Assembly (NCBI GenBank): GCA_030743445.1
Contig: JASLSL010000159.1
Coordinates: 1-8,391 of the forward strand
Length of the DNA stretch: 8,391 nucleotides
From: Alphaproteobacteria bacterium
Lineage (GTDB): Bacteria; Pseudomonadota; Alphaproteobacteria; UBA8366
Direction of reading: 5' to 3'
The notes beneath the pieces are model-generated. The model searched no databases. It saw only the letters and a program-made list of their open reading frames with translations, and was not told where the DNA came from. The position numbers and the translations under genes are program-made. Shown here in pieces: positions 1-6,133 of the stretch; the stretch's first letter is position 1; each line of letters opens with the position of its first letter.

Positions 1-26
1 TGCAGCGGGTACATCACCCAGCGCAT
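1..26 (-). CDS. possible start of a further minus-strand gene, cut by window edge
   Basis: An ATG lies at 26-24 on the minus strand with a GGAG Shine-Dalgarno motif (complement of 31-34) four bases upstream. The open frame reads MRWVMYPL before the window ends. It begins 25 nt after the stop codon of the small ORF at 52-333, a spacing that would fit an operon. Only eight codons are visible, so the product cannot be identified and the call rests entirely on the ribosome binding site and start codon. Confidence 0.3.
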
Positions 27-51
27 GAAGCTCCGTGCGATCGGTCCGCGC

Positions 52-333
52 TTAGCCATCCAGCCCGACCCGCTGCCGCATCACCGGCGCCAGAACCCGT
101 TCGAGCGCCGCTTCGTCGCACCATTCGAACTGGACGTCGAGGACCTCGATCGCCGAGCGGAAACCCGAGGGCAGGCGTGCGAAACCCTTCGCCGTGGTCA
201 CCGGGATGGCGTTGGCATGAAGGGTCTCCAACACAATATGTGGTATTATAATATCGCAATCACCACAAGGGAAGGTATATGTGGGGTCTTCCGCGTCATC
301 ACTCGAGGTCGGTCCAACTTTCGCCGGTTTCAC
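52..333 (-). CDS. small hypothetical protein (93 aa), start uncertain
   Basis: I do not recognise the family. The frame opens at a GTG (333-331) with only a weak upstream GAG, and ends at TAA (54-52). The distal two thirds use codons ending mostly in G or C, as in the confirmed genes here, which supports real coding. That part reads as a soluble, mildly acidic domain with segments such as FRSAIEVLDVQFEWCDEAA. The first third differs: it has a CGDC motif (two cysteines three apart, possibly metal-binding) followed by three isoleucines encoded ATT-ATA-ATA in an AT-rich patch unlike neighbouring genes. A TATAAT hexamer on the coding strand sits in this patch, so the true start may lie further in, or the N-terminal part may be non-coding. 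No membrane segment or signal peptide is evident. A possible next gene starts 25 nt downstream. Confidence 0.45.
   Translation of the reverse strand: MKPAKVGPTSSDDAEDPTYTFPCGDCDIIIPHIVLETLHANAIPVTTAKGFARLPSGFRSAIEVLDVQFEWCDEAALERVLAPVMRQRVGLDG
239..267. repeat. AT-rich inverted repeat TGTGGT/ACCACA with internal TATAAT
   Basis: TGTGGT at 239-244 and its exact complement ACCACA at 262-267 flank 17 bases of AT-rich sequence. The patch reads TATAAT on both strands: 247-252 on the plus strand and an overlapping copy on the minus strand. It stands out sharply from the GC-rich surroundings. It could be an operator/promoter or simply part of the small ORF that overlaps it. No good -35 hexamer at 16-18 bp was found on either strand. 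Confidence 0.3.
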
Positions 334-648
334 CTCGAAAAGGCCAGACGTCGGGGCACCGGGGCGCGGCGAACGACGAGATCATCGGCGAGGCCGGCAA
401 GATGATGTCAGAGGTGGCGTGAGCGGCGGCAGCGGGGGCGCGGCCAAAGAAGGCGCGACTGACCACATATTTTGGGTCGCCGTGCGCGACCTAACGAAGC
501 AGCACAGATCCCGCCTGTAAAATATCGGGACTTCGAACAGAACGTCTCCTTCTGGCTAATAACGGACGTCCCCCGAACCCGCCCAAAGTCGCGCCGACCC
601 CCGAAAGGACGGGCTGGCGCTGGGGTATCAACAACCGACACCCTTTAT
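334..648. other. stretch without a convincing gene
   Basis: No open frame here combines a good start, a ribosome binding site and protein-like composition. The only hint of coding is a pair of very short plus-strand frames: 279-422 (ATG start, C-terminus GEAGKMMSEVA) and 419-520 (GTG start, containing DHIFWVAVRDL). They overlap by GTGA in the manner of coupled genes, with GAGG just upstream of the second start. At 47 and 33 codons they are too short to call and may be gene remnants. The rest is arginine- and proline-coding GC-rich sequence on both strands, as expected of non-coding DNA in a GC-rich genome. Confidence 0.5.
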
Positions 649-676
649 TTGATGTTGATTCGACTCGATGTATTCT
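649..676 (+). promoter_or_regulatory. candidate sigma-70-type promoter of the lipoprotein gene
   Basis: TTGATG (649-654) and TATTCT (671-676) are separated by 16 bp, a fair match to housekeeping -35 and -10 elements, in locally AT-rich sequence. Transcription would begin near 683, about 50 nt before the ATG at 734. Two copies of ATTCGG (687-692 and 697-702, 10 bp apart) and the palindrome AACCGGTT (703-710) follow in the presumed leader. Confidence 0.45.
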
Positions 677-710
677 AATCTGGCACATTCGGTTGTATTC
701 GGAACCGGTT

Positions 711-723
711 TGATGACTCATCA
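711..723. promoter_or_regulatory. 13-bp palindrome TGATGACTCATCA abutting the ribosome binding site
   Basis: TGATGA (711-716) and TCATCA (718-723) are perfect complements around a central C. Its last base is the first base of the AGGGGGA Shine-Dalgarno sequence. It could be an operator for a dimeric repressor placed downstream of the promoter, or a small mRNA hairpin next to the ribosome binding site, although a 1-base loop makes a hairpin less likely. Function is inferred from position and symmetry only. Confidence 0.35.
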
Positions 724-754
724 GGGGGACAGAATGAAATAGGCAATAACAGCA
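723..754 (+). other. ribosome binding site and signal-peptide start interrupted by an amber codon
   Basis: AGGGGGA (723-729) lies four bases before ATG (734-736), the best initiation signal in this region. The frame reads Met, Lys, TAG (740-742), Ala, Ile, Thr, Ala and then runs without a break into the coding region starting at TTG 755. Met-Lys followed by AITALGLILAFGLAGC is a textbook lipoprotein signal peptide, with a basic start, a hydrophobic core and the lipobox LAGC. The TAG therefore sits where a residue such as Lys (AAG) or Gln (CAG) would be expected, one substitution away. The usual signal-peptide start and ribosome binding site thus appear intact apart from one stop codon. Confidence 0.75.
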
Positions 755-1141
755 TTGGGCCTTATCCTGGCGTTTGGCCTCGCAGGGTGCGAAACCGCCG
801 GCACCGGCGGCGAGATGGCCGGCAAGCCGCTCGATGCCGCAGGGCTCGCCAAGGCATTCAAGAAGGGCAGCCCGGTCTGCAAATGGACCAAGCCCGACGG
901 ATCGAAGGGCGAGGATTTCTACTTCAAGACCTCGGGCAAGTATTCCGGCGACGCCGACCGCAACATGGGCGGCAAGACCATCCAGGGAACCTGGAAGATC
1001 GTCGGCCAGGGCTTCTATAGCAAGTTCGGCAAGGGCAAGAAGGTGCGCGGCACCTGGCACAGCGTGGTCCAGACCGGCAAGAAGACCTACCAGCTTCACA
1101 AGGGCGGCGGCGGTCTGATGATGACGATGAAGTGTTCGTAA
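755..1141 (+). CDS. small lipoprotein-like secreted protein, amber codon near N-terminus
   Basis: The open frame from TTG 755 encodes 128 aa; the likely ancestral start is ATG 734, 21 nt upstream and in frame. The N-terminus is a hydrophobic signal segment ending in the lipobox LAGC, predicting signal peptidase II cleavage and lipidation of Cys12 (Cys19 from ATG 734). The next residue is Glu, which does not suggest inner-membrane retention. The mature part is about 117 aa, rich in Gly and Lys, with repeated GTWK and GTWH strands suggesting a small beta-sheet domain. One cysteine lies in PVCKW and one near the end (MKCS), and they could form a disulfide. It resembles small uncharacterised alphaproteobacterial proteins of the DUF995 kind, but I am unsure of that. 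TTG 755 has no ribosome binding site of its own. Expression would need reinitiation after the amber codon, suppression, or a sequencing error. No other defect is visible, so decay, if real, is recent. A terminator follows 30 nt downstream. Confidence 0.7.
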   Translation: MGLILAFGLAGCETAGTGGEMAGKPLDAAGLAKAFKKGSPVCKWTKPDGSKGEDFYFKTSGKYSGDADRNMGGKTIQGTWKIVGQGFYSKFGKGKKVRGTWHSVVQTGKKTYQLHKGGGGLMMTMKCS

Positions 1142-1170
1142 CCGCCCGTCGGCGGAGAGAAATGCAAACG

Positions 1171-1195
1171 AGAGGCGGGAGCGACTCCCGCCTCT
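1171..1195 (+). terminator. rho-independent-type terminator hairpin after the lipoprotein gene
   Basis: A perfect 11-bp stem, AGAGGCGGGAG (1171-1181) with CTCCCGCCTCT (1185-1195), closes a CGA loop. The sequence after it, TTCGCTT, is only moderately T-rich. Read on the minus strand, the stem is followed by CGTTTGCATTT, so it may also stop transcripts arriving from the hyuA side. It lies between two convergent units, where a bidirectional terminator would make sense. Confidence 0.8.
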
Positions 1196-1305
1196 TCGCT
1201 TGATCGCGCAGGCTGGCCGGTCGCGCGAGCGGACCTTTCAGCGACCAACACCCACCCGTGACGCGGGACTGGCCCGCGGTTGTTGCGGTTTCAGGGCCGG
1301 CTTTC

Positions 1306-1337
1306 GAAAGTCCGCTTATGGCTAAGAGCCGACATTC
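1306..1337. repeat. imperfect inverted repeat at the end of hyuA
   Basis: GAAAGTCCGCT (1306-1316) and AGCCGACATTC (1327-1337) are complementary at 9 of 11 positions around a 10-base loop. Read on the minus strand, it begins inside the stop codon of hyuA, so it could form a 3' hairpin on that mRNA and act in termination or stabilisation. From memory, the wording (GAATGTC-GCT, then AGCGGAC-TTC) resembles a short palindromic element scattered through many alphaproteobacterial genomes; I cannot confirm this here. A smaller 6-bp stem, CGCGGG/CCCGCG, lies next to it at 1262-1278. Confidence 0.5.
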
Positions 1338-3450
1338 AATCCGCTTCGGCGAAGTCGATGACGATGTTGTCTTGCGGGTCGCGCCACGCCCGCCATCCCG
1401 GCGGAACGACGACGGTTGAATCGTATTCCTCGACAATAATCGGCCCGTCGCGCGGGTCCCGCGAAAGCGCTTGGCGCGACAGGATGGCGGTTTCGCGCGA
1501 TCCCGCCTCCGGTCCGAAATAGACCGAGCGGTGGCGGCCCGCCGTAATGCCGTCATCGGCGTCGCTGTCCCAACGCGCGGTGTGTTCGACGCCGCGATCG
1601 ATCGTGGCGATCACATGAATATTCACGAGTTCGAACGCCCGGCGATCGGCGCGGTGACCGAAAAGGCGTTCGTACTCGGCCTCGAACGCGTCTTCGGCGG
1701 CAAGTAGAGCCGCGCCGCCGATGCGCAAATCGGACAACGGCACCATCAGTTCGGACGATTGGCCCAAATAGCGCATATCGGCAAGGGCCGAATATCTGAT
1801 ACTTTCCTCCGCGAACCCTTCGGCGCGAATTCTCTGTTTCAGGCTGTCCGCCATCTCGTCGATAACCGACTGCAGGGCGCCGAGATCGGGTGCGTCGGTT
1901 CCAGTGAGCACCGTGCGCGCGGCGTGGTGTTCGACCTCCGCGCGAAGCAACCCGAACGCGCTAAACAGACCCGGCGCCGGCGGCACGAGAATACGTCGGA
2001 TCCCGAGCGCTTCCGCCACGCCGGCGGCGTGGATCGGTCCCGCCCCGCCGAACGCCATCATCGCAAAGTCGGCGGGGTCTCGGCCGCGCTCGATCGAAAC
2101 GGTCTTGATTGCGCGGACCATGTTGGAATTCGTGATCGTATGAATGCCGTGCGCGGCCTCAACCAACGACAGGTTGGCGGGACCAGCGACCGCCGATTCG
2201 ACCGCCGATTCGGCCAGGCCACGGTCGACCGTCAGCGCGCCCCCGGCGAGCGAGCCGTCGTGCAGGAAGCCCAGGACGAGGTTGGCGTCGGTCACGGTGG
2301 GCTGCGTATTGCCGAGGCCATAACAGGCCGGTCCGGGCGCCGCGCCGGCGCTGCGCGGTCCGACCCGAAGCGCGCCGCCGGTATCGATCGCGGCGATGCT
2401 GCCGCCGCCGGCGCCGACTTCGGATATGTCGATCACCGGGATGCGCAGCAGGTAGCCGCCGCCGCGCACCAGCCGGCTGCTCACCGATACCGGGCCGCCG
2501 ACCTCATAGTCCCGCGCACGCAGAATTTTCCCGCCCTCGATGATCGACGCCTTGGTCGTCGTGCCGCCCATATCGAGCGTGATGACATTGTCGTGTCCGA
2601 ATTCGCGCGCGGCGCGCATCGCCGCGACCACCCCGGCGGCCGGACCCGACTCGATGATCAATACGGGCCGCTCCGCCGCCGTGCCGGCGGGAACGAGCCC
2701 ACCGTTCGACTGCATCACGACGATCGGCGCCGTCGTGCCGATCGCATCCAACTTTCGGCGAAGGTTTTCGAGATACCGCGCGATCAGGGGCGCGACATAC
2801 GCGTTCACGACCGTTGTGCTGATCCGTTCGAATTCCTGCAACTCCGGCAGAATATCCGAAGACAGTGAGATATGGATCCCCGGCAACCGAGGGGCGATAT
2901 AATCGCGAACCCGGCGCTCGTGGTCGGGGTTGCGATAGGAGTGCAGAAAACAAACCGCGATCGCGGCGACCTCTTCTTCCGTGCAGGCCTGCACGATCGC
3001 ATCGAGGCCCGAGATGTCGAGCGGCGTCAGAATCGCGCCCATATGATCGAGGCGCTCCTTCACTTCGAAGCGAAGCGCGCGCTCGGCCAACGGCGGCGGT
3101 TTTTCCCAGCCAAGGTCGTAGGAAAGAGGAATGCGGATTCGGCGCAGCTCCAGGACGTCGCGGAAGCCTTCGGTCGTGATCAGCGCGGTGCGCGCGCCCC
3201 GGCGTTCGAGGATCGCGTTGGTCGCGACCGTGGTCGCATGCACGATCTCCGCGATCGGCGTTTCAATTTGCCCGCCAGCACCGCTGAGCGCATCGCGAAT
3301 GCCGGCGATGATCGCTTCCGCGTAGTCGTCGGGCGTCGAAGGAATCTTGCGTTTTTCGAGCGTACCGTCGGGCGTCAGGATCACGAGATCGGTAAAGGTT
3401 CCGCCGATGTCGACGCCGACGCGAACGCCGGGCGTGCCGTTGTTATTCAC
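1336..3450 (-). CDS. hyuA: hydantoinase/oxoprolinase family protein, alpha subunit (HyuA-like)
   Basis: This 704-aa protein is full length for the family of ATP-dependent alpha subunits that includes N-methylhydantoinase A, the N-terminal half of 5-oxoprolinase, and acetone and acetophenone carboxylase subunits. It is probably cytosolic and works with HyuB. The N-terminal hydantoinase A domain has the sugar-kinase-like phosphate loop DIGGTFTD at residues 14-21 and the segment HATTVATNAILERRGA at 71-86. The central domain has ESGPAAGV (267-274), a second phosphate loop LDMGGTTTK (292-300), SEVGAGGGSIA (343-353), and GPRSAGAAPGPACYG (364-378) followed by PTVTDANLVLG. AFGGAGPIHA is at 466-475. 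The C-terminal domain ends with the usual GPIIVEEYDSTVVVPPGW (669-686). The GTG start overlaps the hyuB stop (GTGAATAA, 8 nt), indicating translational coupling, with GGAAG six bases upstream. No frameshift or missing motif is seen. The substrate cannot be deduced: hydantoins, 5-oxoproline, lactams or ketones are all possible. Confidence 0.93.
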   Translation of the reverse strand: MNNNGTPGVRVGVDIGGTFTDLVILTPDGTLEKRKIPSTPDDYAEAIIAGIRDALSGAGGQIETPIAEIVHATTVATNAILERRGARTALITTEGFRDVLELRRIRIPLSYDLGWEKPPPLAERALRFEVKERLDHMGAILTPLDISGLDAIVQACTEEEVAAIAVCFLHSYRNPDHERRVRDYIAPRLPGIHISLSSDILPELQEFERISTTVVNAYVAPLIARYLENLRRKLDAIGTTAPIVVMQSNGGLVPAGTAAERPVLIIESGPAAGVVAAMRAAREFGHDNVITLDMGGTTTKASIIEGGKILRARDYEVGGPVSVSSRLVRGGGYLLRIPVIDISEVGAGGGSIAAIDTGGALRVGPRSAGAAPGPACYGLGNTQPTVTDANLVLGFLHDGSLAGGALTVDRGLAESAVESAVAGPANLSLVEAAHGIHTITNSNMVRAIKTVSIERGRDPADFAMMAFGGAGPIHAAGVAEALGIRRILVPPAPGLFSAFGLLRAEVEHHAARTVLTGTDAPDLGALQSVIDEMADSLKQRIRAEGFAEESIRYSALADMRYLGQSSELMVPLSDLRIGGAALLAAEDAFEAEYERLFGHRADRRAFELVNIHVIATIDRGVEHTARWDSDADDGITAGRHRSVYFGPEAGSRETAILSRQALSRDPRDGPIIVEEYDSTVVVPPGWRAWRDPQDNIVIDFAEAD

Positions 3451-5221
3451 CAGCCGCTTCCGCCTCTCGACCAGCCGCCGCCAAGCGCGCGTGACGAAGC
3501 GCTTCGGTTTTCTCGGCGTCGACGCGCCAGGGCGGACCGCTGACCGCGACGCCGTAATCGCGCGCCGCCGCCTCCGGGCTCACCTTGCCGTTGTAGACGT
3601 CGTCGAGCACGCGCTCAGGCAGACGCTGGAACGGGTCGCCGTAGCCGCCGCCGCCGGCGGTGATGTGGCGGATCGCCTGACCGGTGCGAATGGGACGGAC
3701 GAATTTGGTCGGCAGATCCTCCCAGTCCGCACCCCCACTTGCGCCCCCACCCGCGCCATTGTCGAACAGGTTCCGGGACGGCGCGCCCGCCTGGCCGCCA
3801 TTCACGCCGAAGGGCGGATGATCGCGACGGTCCGAACGGAGCTGCAGGCGCGCGTTGTCGCCGAGATAGCGCATTTCGCGCAGCACCGCCATGCCGCCGC
3901 GCCATTGCCCCGGACCGCCGCTATCCGTGACCAGCTCGTAACGCTCGACGCGGATCGGCGCGGTGTTCTCCACCACTTCGATGGGCGCGTTGGAGATGTT
4001 CGCGGCCGGGTTGGCGACGCCGTCGATGCCTTCGCGGTTCGCGCCGGCACCCCAGCAGCCCATCACCGCTTCGCGGAACTGGGAATAGGTCCCATTGCGG
4101 TCGTAGCCGGCGATGCTGTAGCTGGTGGTGCCGCCCTCGCCCGGCGCGCGGATACGCTCGGGAACCGCCTGGGCCAGCGCGCCGACGATGGCGTCGATGA
4201 CACGAAAGCCGGTGACGCCGCGCGCGGCGCACGCCCCGGGCGGGAGCGGATTGACTAGGCTGCCCGGTTCGGCGACCGCCTCGATGGGCCGGAAGAAGCC
4301 GGCGTTGTTCGGCACGTCCTCGACCATGATCGAGCGGATCGCGAAATAGATCGCGGACTTGGCAAACGACAATGTGGAATTGATCGCGCCTTCGACCTGG
4401 GGCGAGGTGCCCGCGAAATCGACTGTCAGTGCATCGCCGTCGACATGCAGCGCGACCTGAACGCGGACCGGACGGTTGAAGTTGACGCCGTCGTCGTCCA
4501 GGTAGTCGGTGAATCGGTAGACGCCGTCCGGGATCGCGCGCAGCGTCGCCCGCGCGCCGCGTTCGCTGTAGTCGAGCAAGGCGTCGAACGATCGCTCCAG
4601 TTCCGCGACGCCGTAGCGCGCGGCCAGGTCCTGCATCCCGCGTTCGCCGATGTCGCACGCGGCGAGCTGCGCGCGCACATCGCCGAGAACGACCTCGGGC
4701 TGCCGGACGTTGAGGCTGAGCAGCTTGTAGAGCGTGTCGTTGGCTGCGCCGCGGTCGTAGAGTTTGACCACGGGGATGCGGAGTCCTTCCTGAAAAATCT
4801 CAGTCGAATCGGCGGCGCTCGAGCCGGGTACGCGGCCGCCCATATCGTTGTGATGCGCGACGAGAATGGCGTATCCGAGCAAGTTGCCGTCGACGAAGAC
4901 CGGCTTGAACATGAAGATGTCCGGCAGGTGCATGCCGCCGTGATAGGGGTCGTTCAGGATGACTACGTCGCCCTCGGCGATCGCGTCGCCGTATTCGGCC
5001 TGGACCGCCCCCATCGCGTCCGGGATCGAGCCGAGATGCAGCGGCAGCGAAAGACCCTGCGCGATCATGCGGCCGCCGCGGTCGCAGAACGCGCTCGACA
5101 GGTCCATCGTGTCCTTCATTATCGAGGAATAGGCGATGCGCACGACGGTCAGCAGCATTTCGTCGACGACCGATCCGATCGCGTTCTTGATCAGCTCCAG
5201 GCGGACCGGATCAAACGGCAT
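3443..5221 (-). CDS. hyuB: hydantoinase B/oxoprolinase family protein, beta subunit (HyuB-like)
   Basis: The 592-aa product matches the hydantoinase B family in length and order of motifs. These proteins are the partner subunit of HyuA and carry a metal-binding site in the amidohydrolase and carboxylase complexes. The N-terminal part contains NDPYHGGMHLPD at residues 90-101, HHND at 123-126 and TEIFQEGLRIP at 140-150, the most conserved stretches and the source of probable metal ligands. The middle has DFAGTSPQ (268-275), NPLPPGACAARGVTGFRV (324-341) and DSGGPGQWRGG (433-443). Near the end a Gly/Ala-rich linker (489-498) precedes TAGGGGYGDPFQR (521-533). The ATG at 5221 has GGAG seven bases upstream. 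It overlaps the end of the lyase gene by 11 nt, while the stop overlaps the start of hyuA by 8 nt, so all three genes are probably co-translated from one mRNA. The protein looks intact. Confidence 0.93.
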   Translation of the reverse strand: MPFDPVRLELIKNAIGSVVDEMLLTVVRIAYSSIMKDTMDLSSAFCDRGGRMIAQGLSLPLHLGSIPDAMGAVQAEYGDAIAEGDVVILNDPYHGGMHLPDIFMFKPVFVDGNLLGYAILVAHHNDMGGRVPGSSAADSTEIFQEGLRIPVVKLYDRGAANDTLYKLLSLNVRQPEVVLGDVRAQLAACDIGERGMQDLAARYGVAELERSFDALLDYSERGARATLRAIPDGVYRFTDYLDDDGVNFNRPVRVQVALHVDGDALTVDFAGTSPQVEGAINSTLSFAKSAIYFAIRSIMVEDVPNNAGFFRPIEAVAEPGSLVNPLPPGACAARGVTGFRVIDAIVGALAQAVPERIRAPGEGGTTSYSIAGYDRNGTYSQFREAVMGCWGAGANREGIDGVANPAANISNAPIEVVENTAPIRVERYELVTDSGGPGQWRGGMAVLREMRYLGDNARLQLRSDRRDHPPFGVNGGQAGAPSRNLFDNGAGGGASGGADWEDLPTKFVRPIRTGQAIRHITAGGGGYGDPFQRLPERVLDDVYNGKVSPEAAARDYGVAVSGPPWRVDAEKTEALRHARLAAAGREAEAAGE

Positions 5222-6077
5222 ATTTGCGCTCCATGTCGCGGATCGAAGCCATGTCGTTGATTTCCCAGAGTTCGTCGAAGCCGATCATGCGTTCCTCGAC
5301 CGCCGCAGCGCTGCCGGTTTCGCGGATTTCGGCCAGCACCTCCTGCATGGTCTTGGCGGCGGCCATCAGCGACTGCACATAGAAGCAACAGGTCTTGTAG
5401 CCGAGCGCCTCGACTTCCTTCGCCGTCAGCCGCGGGACCATCGGGCTGGGGCTGTAGTTCCAGTGCAGCGGCACGCGGCCCTTGAAGTGGCCGGCGAGCG
5501 CCTCGACTTCCTCCATCGAATCGCGGACCTCGCAAAACAGCATGTCGGCGCCGGCCTCGATATAGGCGTCGCCGCGTTCGAGCACGTCGTCCAGCCCGTT
5601 GACCAGCATCGCGTCGCAGCGCGCGATGATGACGAAGTCGGGGTCTTCCCGGGCGTCCTGCGCCGCGTGAAGCTTCTGGCACATTTCTTCCTTCGGGATG
5701 ACGATCTTACCGAACATGTGCCCGCAGCGCTTGGGCCAGGTCTGATCTTCGAGATGAATGCCGGCGACGCCCGCGTGCTCGAACTCGCGCACTGTGCGCA
5801 CCACGTTGATCGCGTTGCCGTAGCCGTTATCCGCATCGACGATGACGGGTATGCTGATCGCGTCGGCGATGTAACGGGCGTTTCGCGTCATCTCTTCGAG
5901 CGTGACCAGCCCCACGTCGGGGTAGCCGCGGCAGGCGGCCACTCCGGCGCCCGTGACGACGCAGAGTTCGAAGCCGGCCTGTTCGACGAGACGGGCGCTG
6001 AAGGCGTCGTGCGCGCCGCCGCCCAGAACGATGCCGTCGCCCGCCAGCAACTGGCGCAACCGCTGTGTCTTTCGCAT
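5211..6077 (-). CDS. isocitrate lyase/PEP mutase superfamily C-C lyase
   Basis: The 288-aa protein is a single TIM-barrel member of the PEP mutase/isocitrate lyase superfamily, of the size of methylisocitrate lyase (PrpB) and 2,3-dimethylmalate lyase. Such enzymes cleave a C-C bond of a substituted malate or citrate with Mg2+, releasing pyruvate, glyoxylate or a similar oxoacid. Visible landmarks are DADNGYGN at residues 81-88 (metal-binding aspartates), GIHLEDQ at 106-112, and the isocitrate lyase signature KRCGHM at 116-121 with catalytic Cys118. ARCDA at 152-156 has Cys where many relatives have Thr. Cys118 argues for lyase rather than phosphonomutase activity. I chose ATG 6077 because GGGAGAGA lies just upstream and the barrel starts with the usual QRLRQLLA; an in-frame extension to 6215 adds only unconserved sequence. 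It is first in the operon, and its end overlaps hyuB. PrpB, dimethylmalate lyase and oxaloacetate decarboxylase cannot be told apart from this alone. Confidence 0.9.
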   Translation of the reverse strand: MRKTQRLRQLLAGDGIVLGGGAHDAFSARLVEQAGFELCVVTGAGVAACRGYPDVGLVTLEEMTRNARYIADAISIPVIVDADNGYGNAINVVRTVREFEHAGVAGIHLEDQTWPKRCGHMFGKIVIPKEEMCQKLHAAQDAREDPDFVIIARCDAMLVNGLDDVLERGDAYIEAGADMLFCEVRDSMEEVEALAGHFKGRVPLHWNYSPSPMVPRLTAKEVEALGYKTCCFYVQSLMAAAKTMQEVLAEIRETGSAAAVEERMIGFDELWEINDMASIRDMERKYAV

Positions 6078-6103
6078 AGTCTCTCTCCCAAATCTGAGCC
6101 TGG

Positions 6104-6133
6104 CCGGTAGTTTGGCCGCCGATAGTTTAGCCG
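6104..6133. promoter_or_regulatory. tandem 15-bp direct repeat upstream of the lyase operon
   Basis: CCGGTAGTTTGGCCG (6104-6118) is followed immediately by CCGATAGTTTAGCCG (6119-6133), identical at 13 of 15 positions. The pair starts 27 bp before the ATG of the lyase gene, within its presumed leader or promoter. Head-to-tail copies at this spacing are typical of regulator binding sites, but no regulator gene is present in the window to support this. Confidence 0.45.

Noticed and set aside
491..1099. 202-aa minus-strand open frame
   Set aside because: It is antisense to the lipoprotein gene, crosses that gene's promoter and leader, and has no ribosome binding site or recognisable domain.
1759..2868. 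369-aa plus-strand open frame
   Set aside because: It lies entirely antisense to hyuA, is very rich in Arg and Ala, and has no family features. It is an antisense shadow of a GC-biased gene.
3347..4258. 303-aa plus-strand open frame
   Set aside because: Antisense to the ends of hyuA and hyuB, low-complexity Arg/Ala composition, no domain; a shadow.
4445..6110. Two long plus-strand open frames (271 and 324 aa)
   Set aside because: Both are antisense to hyuB and the lyase gene, whose motifs are unmistakable; composition is typical of reverse-frame translation.
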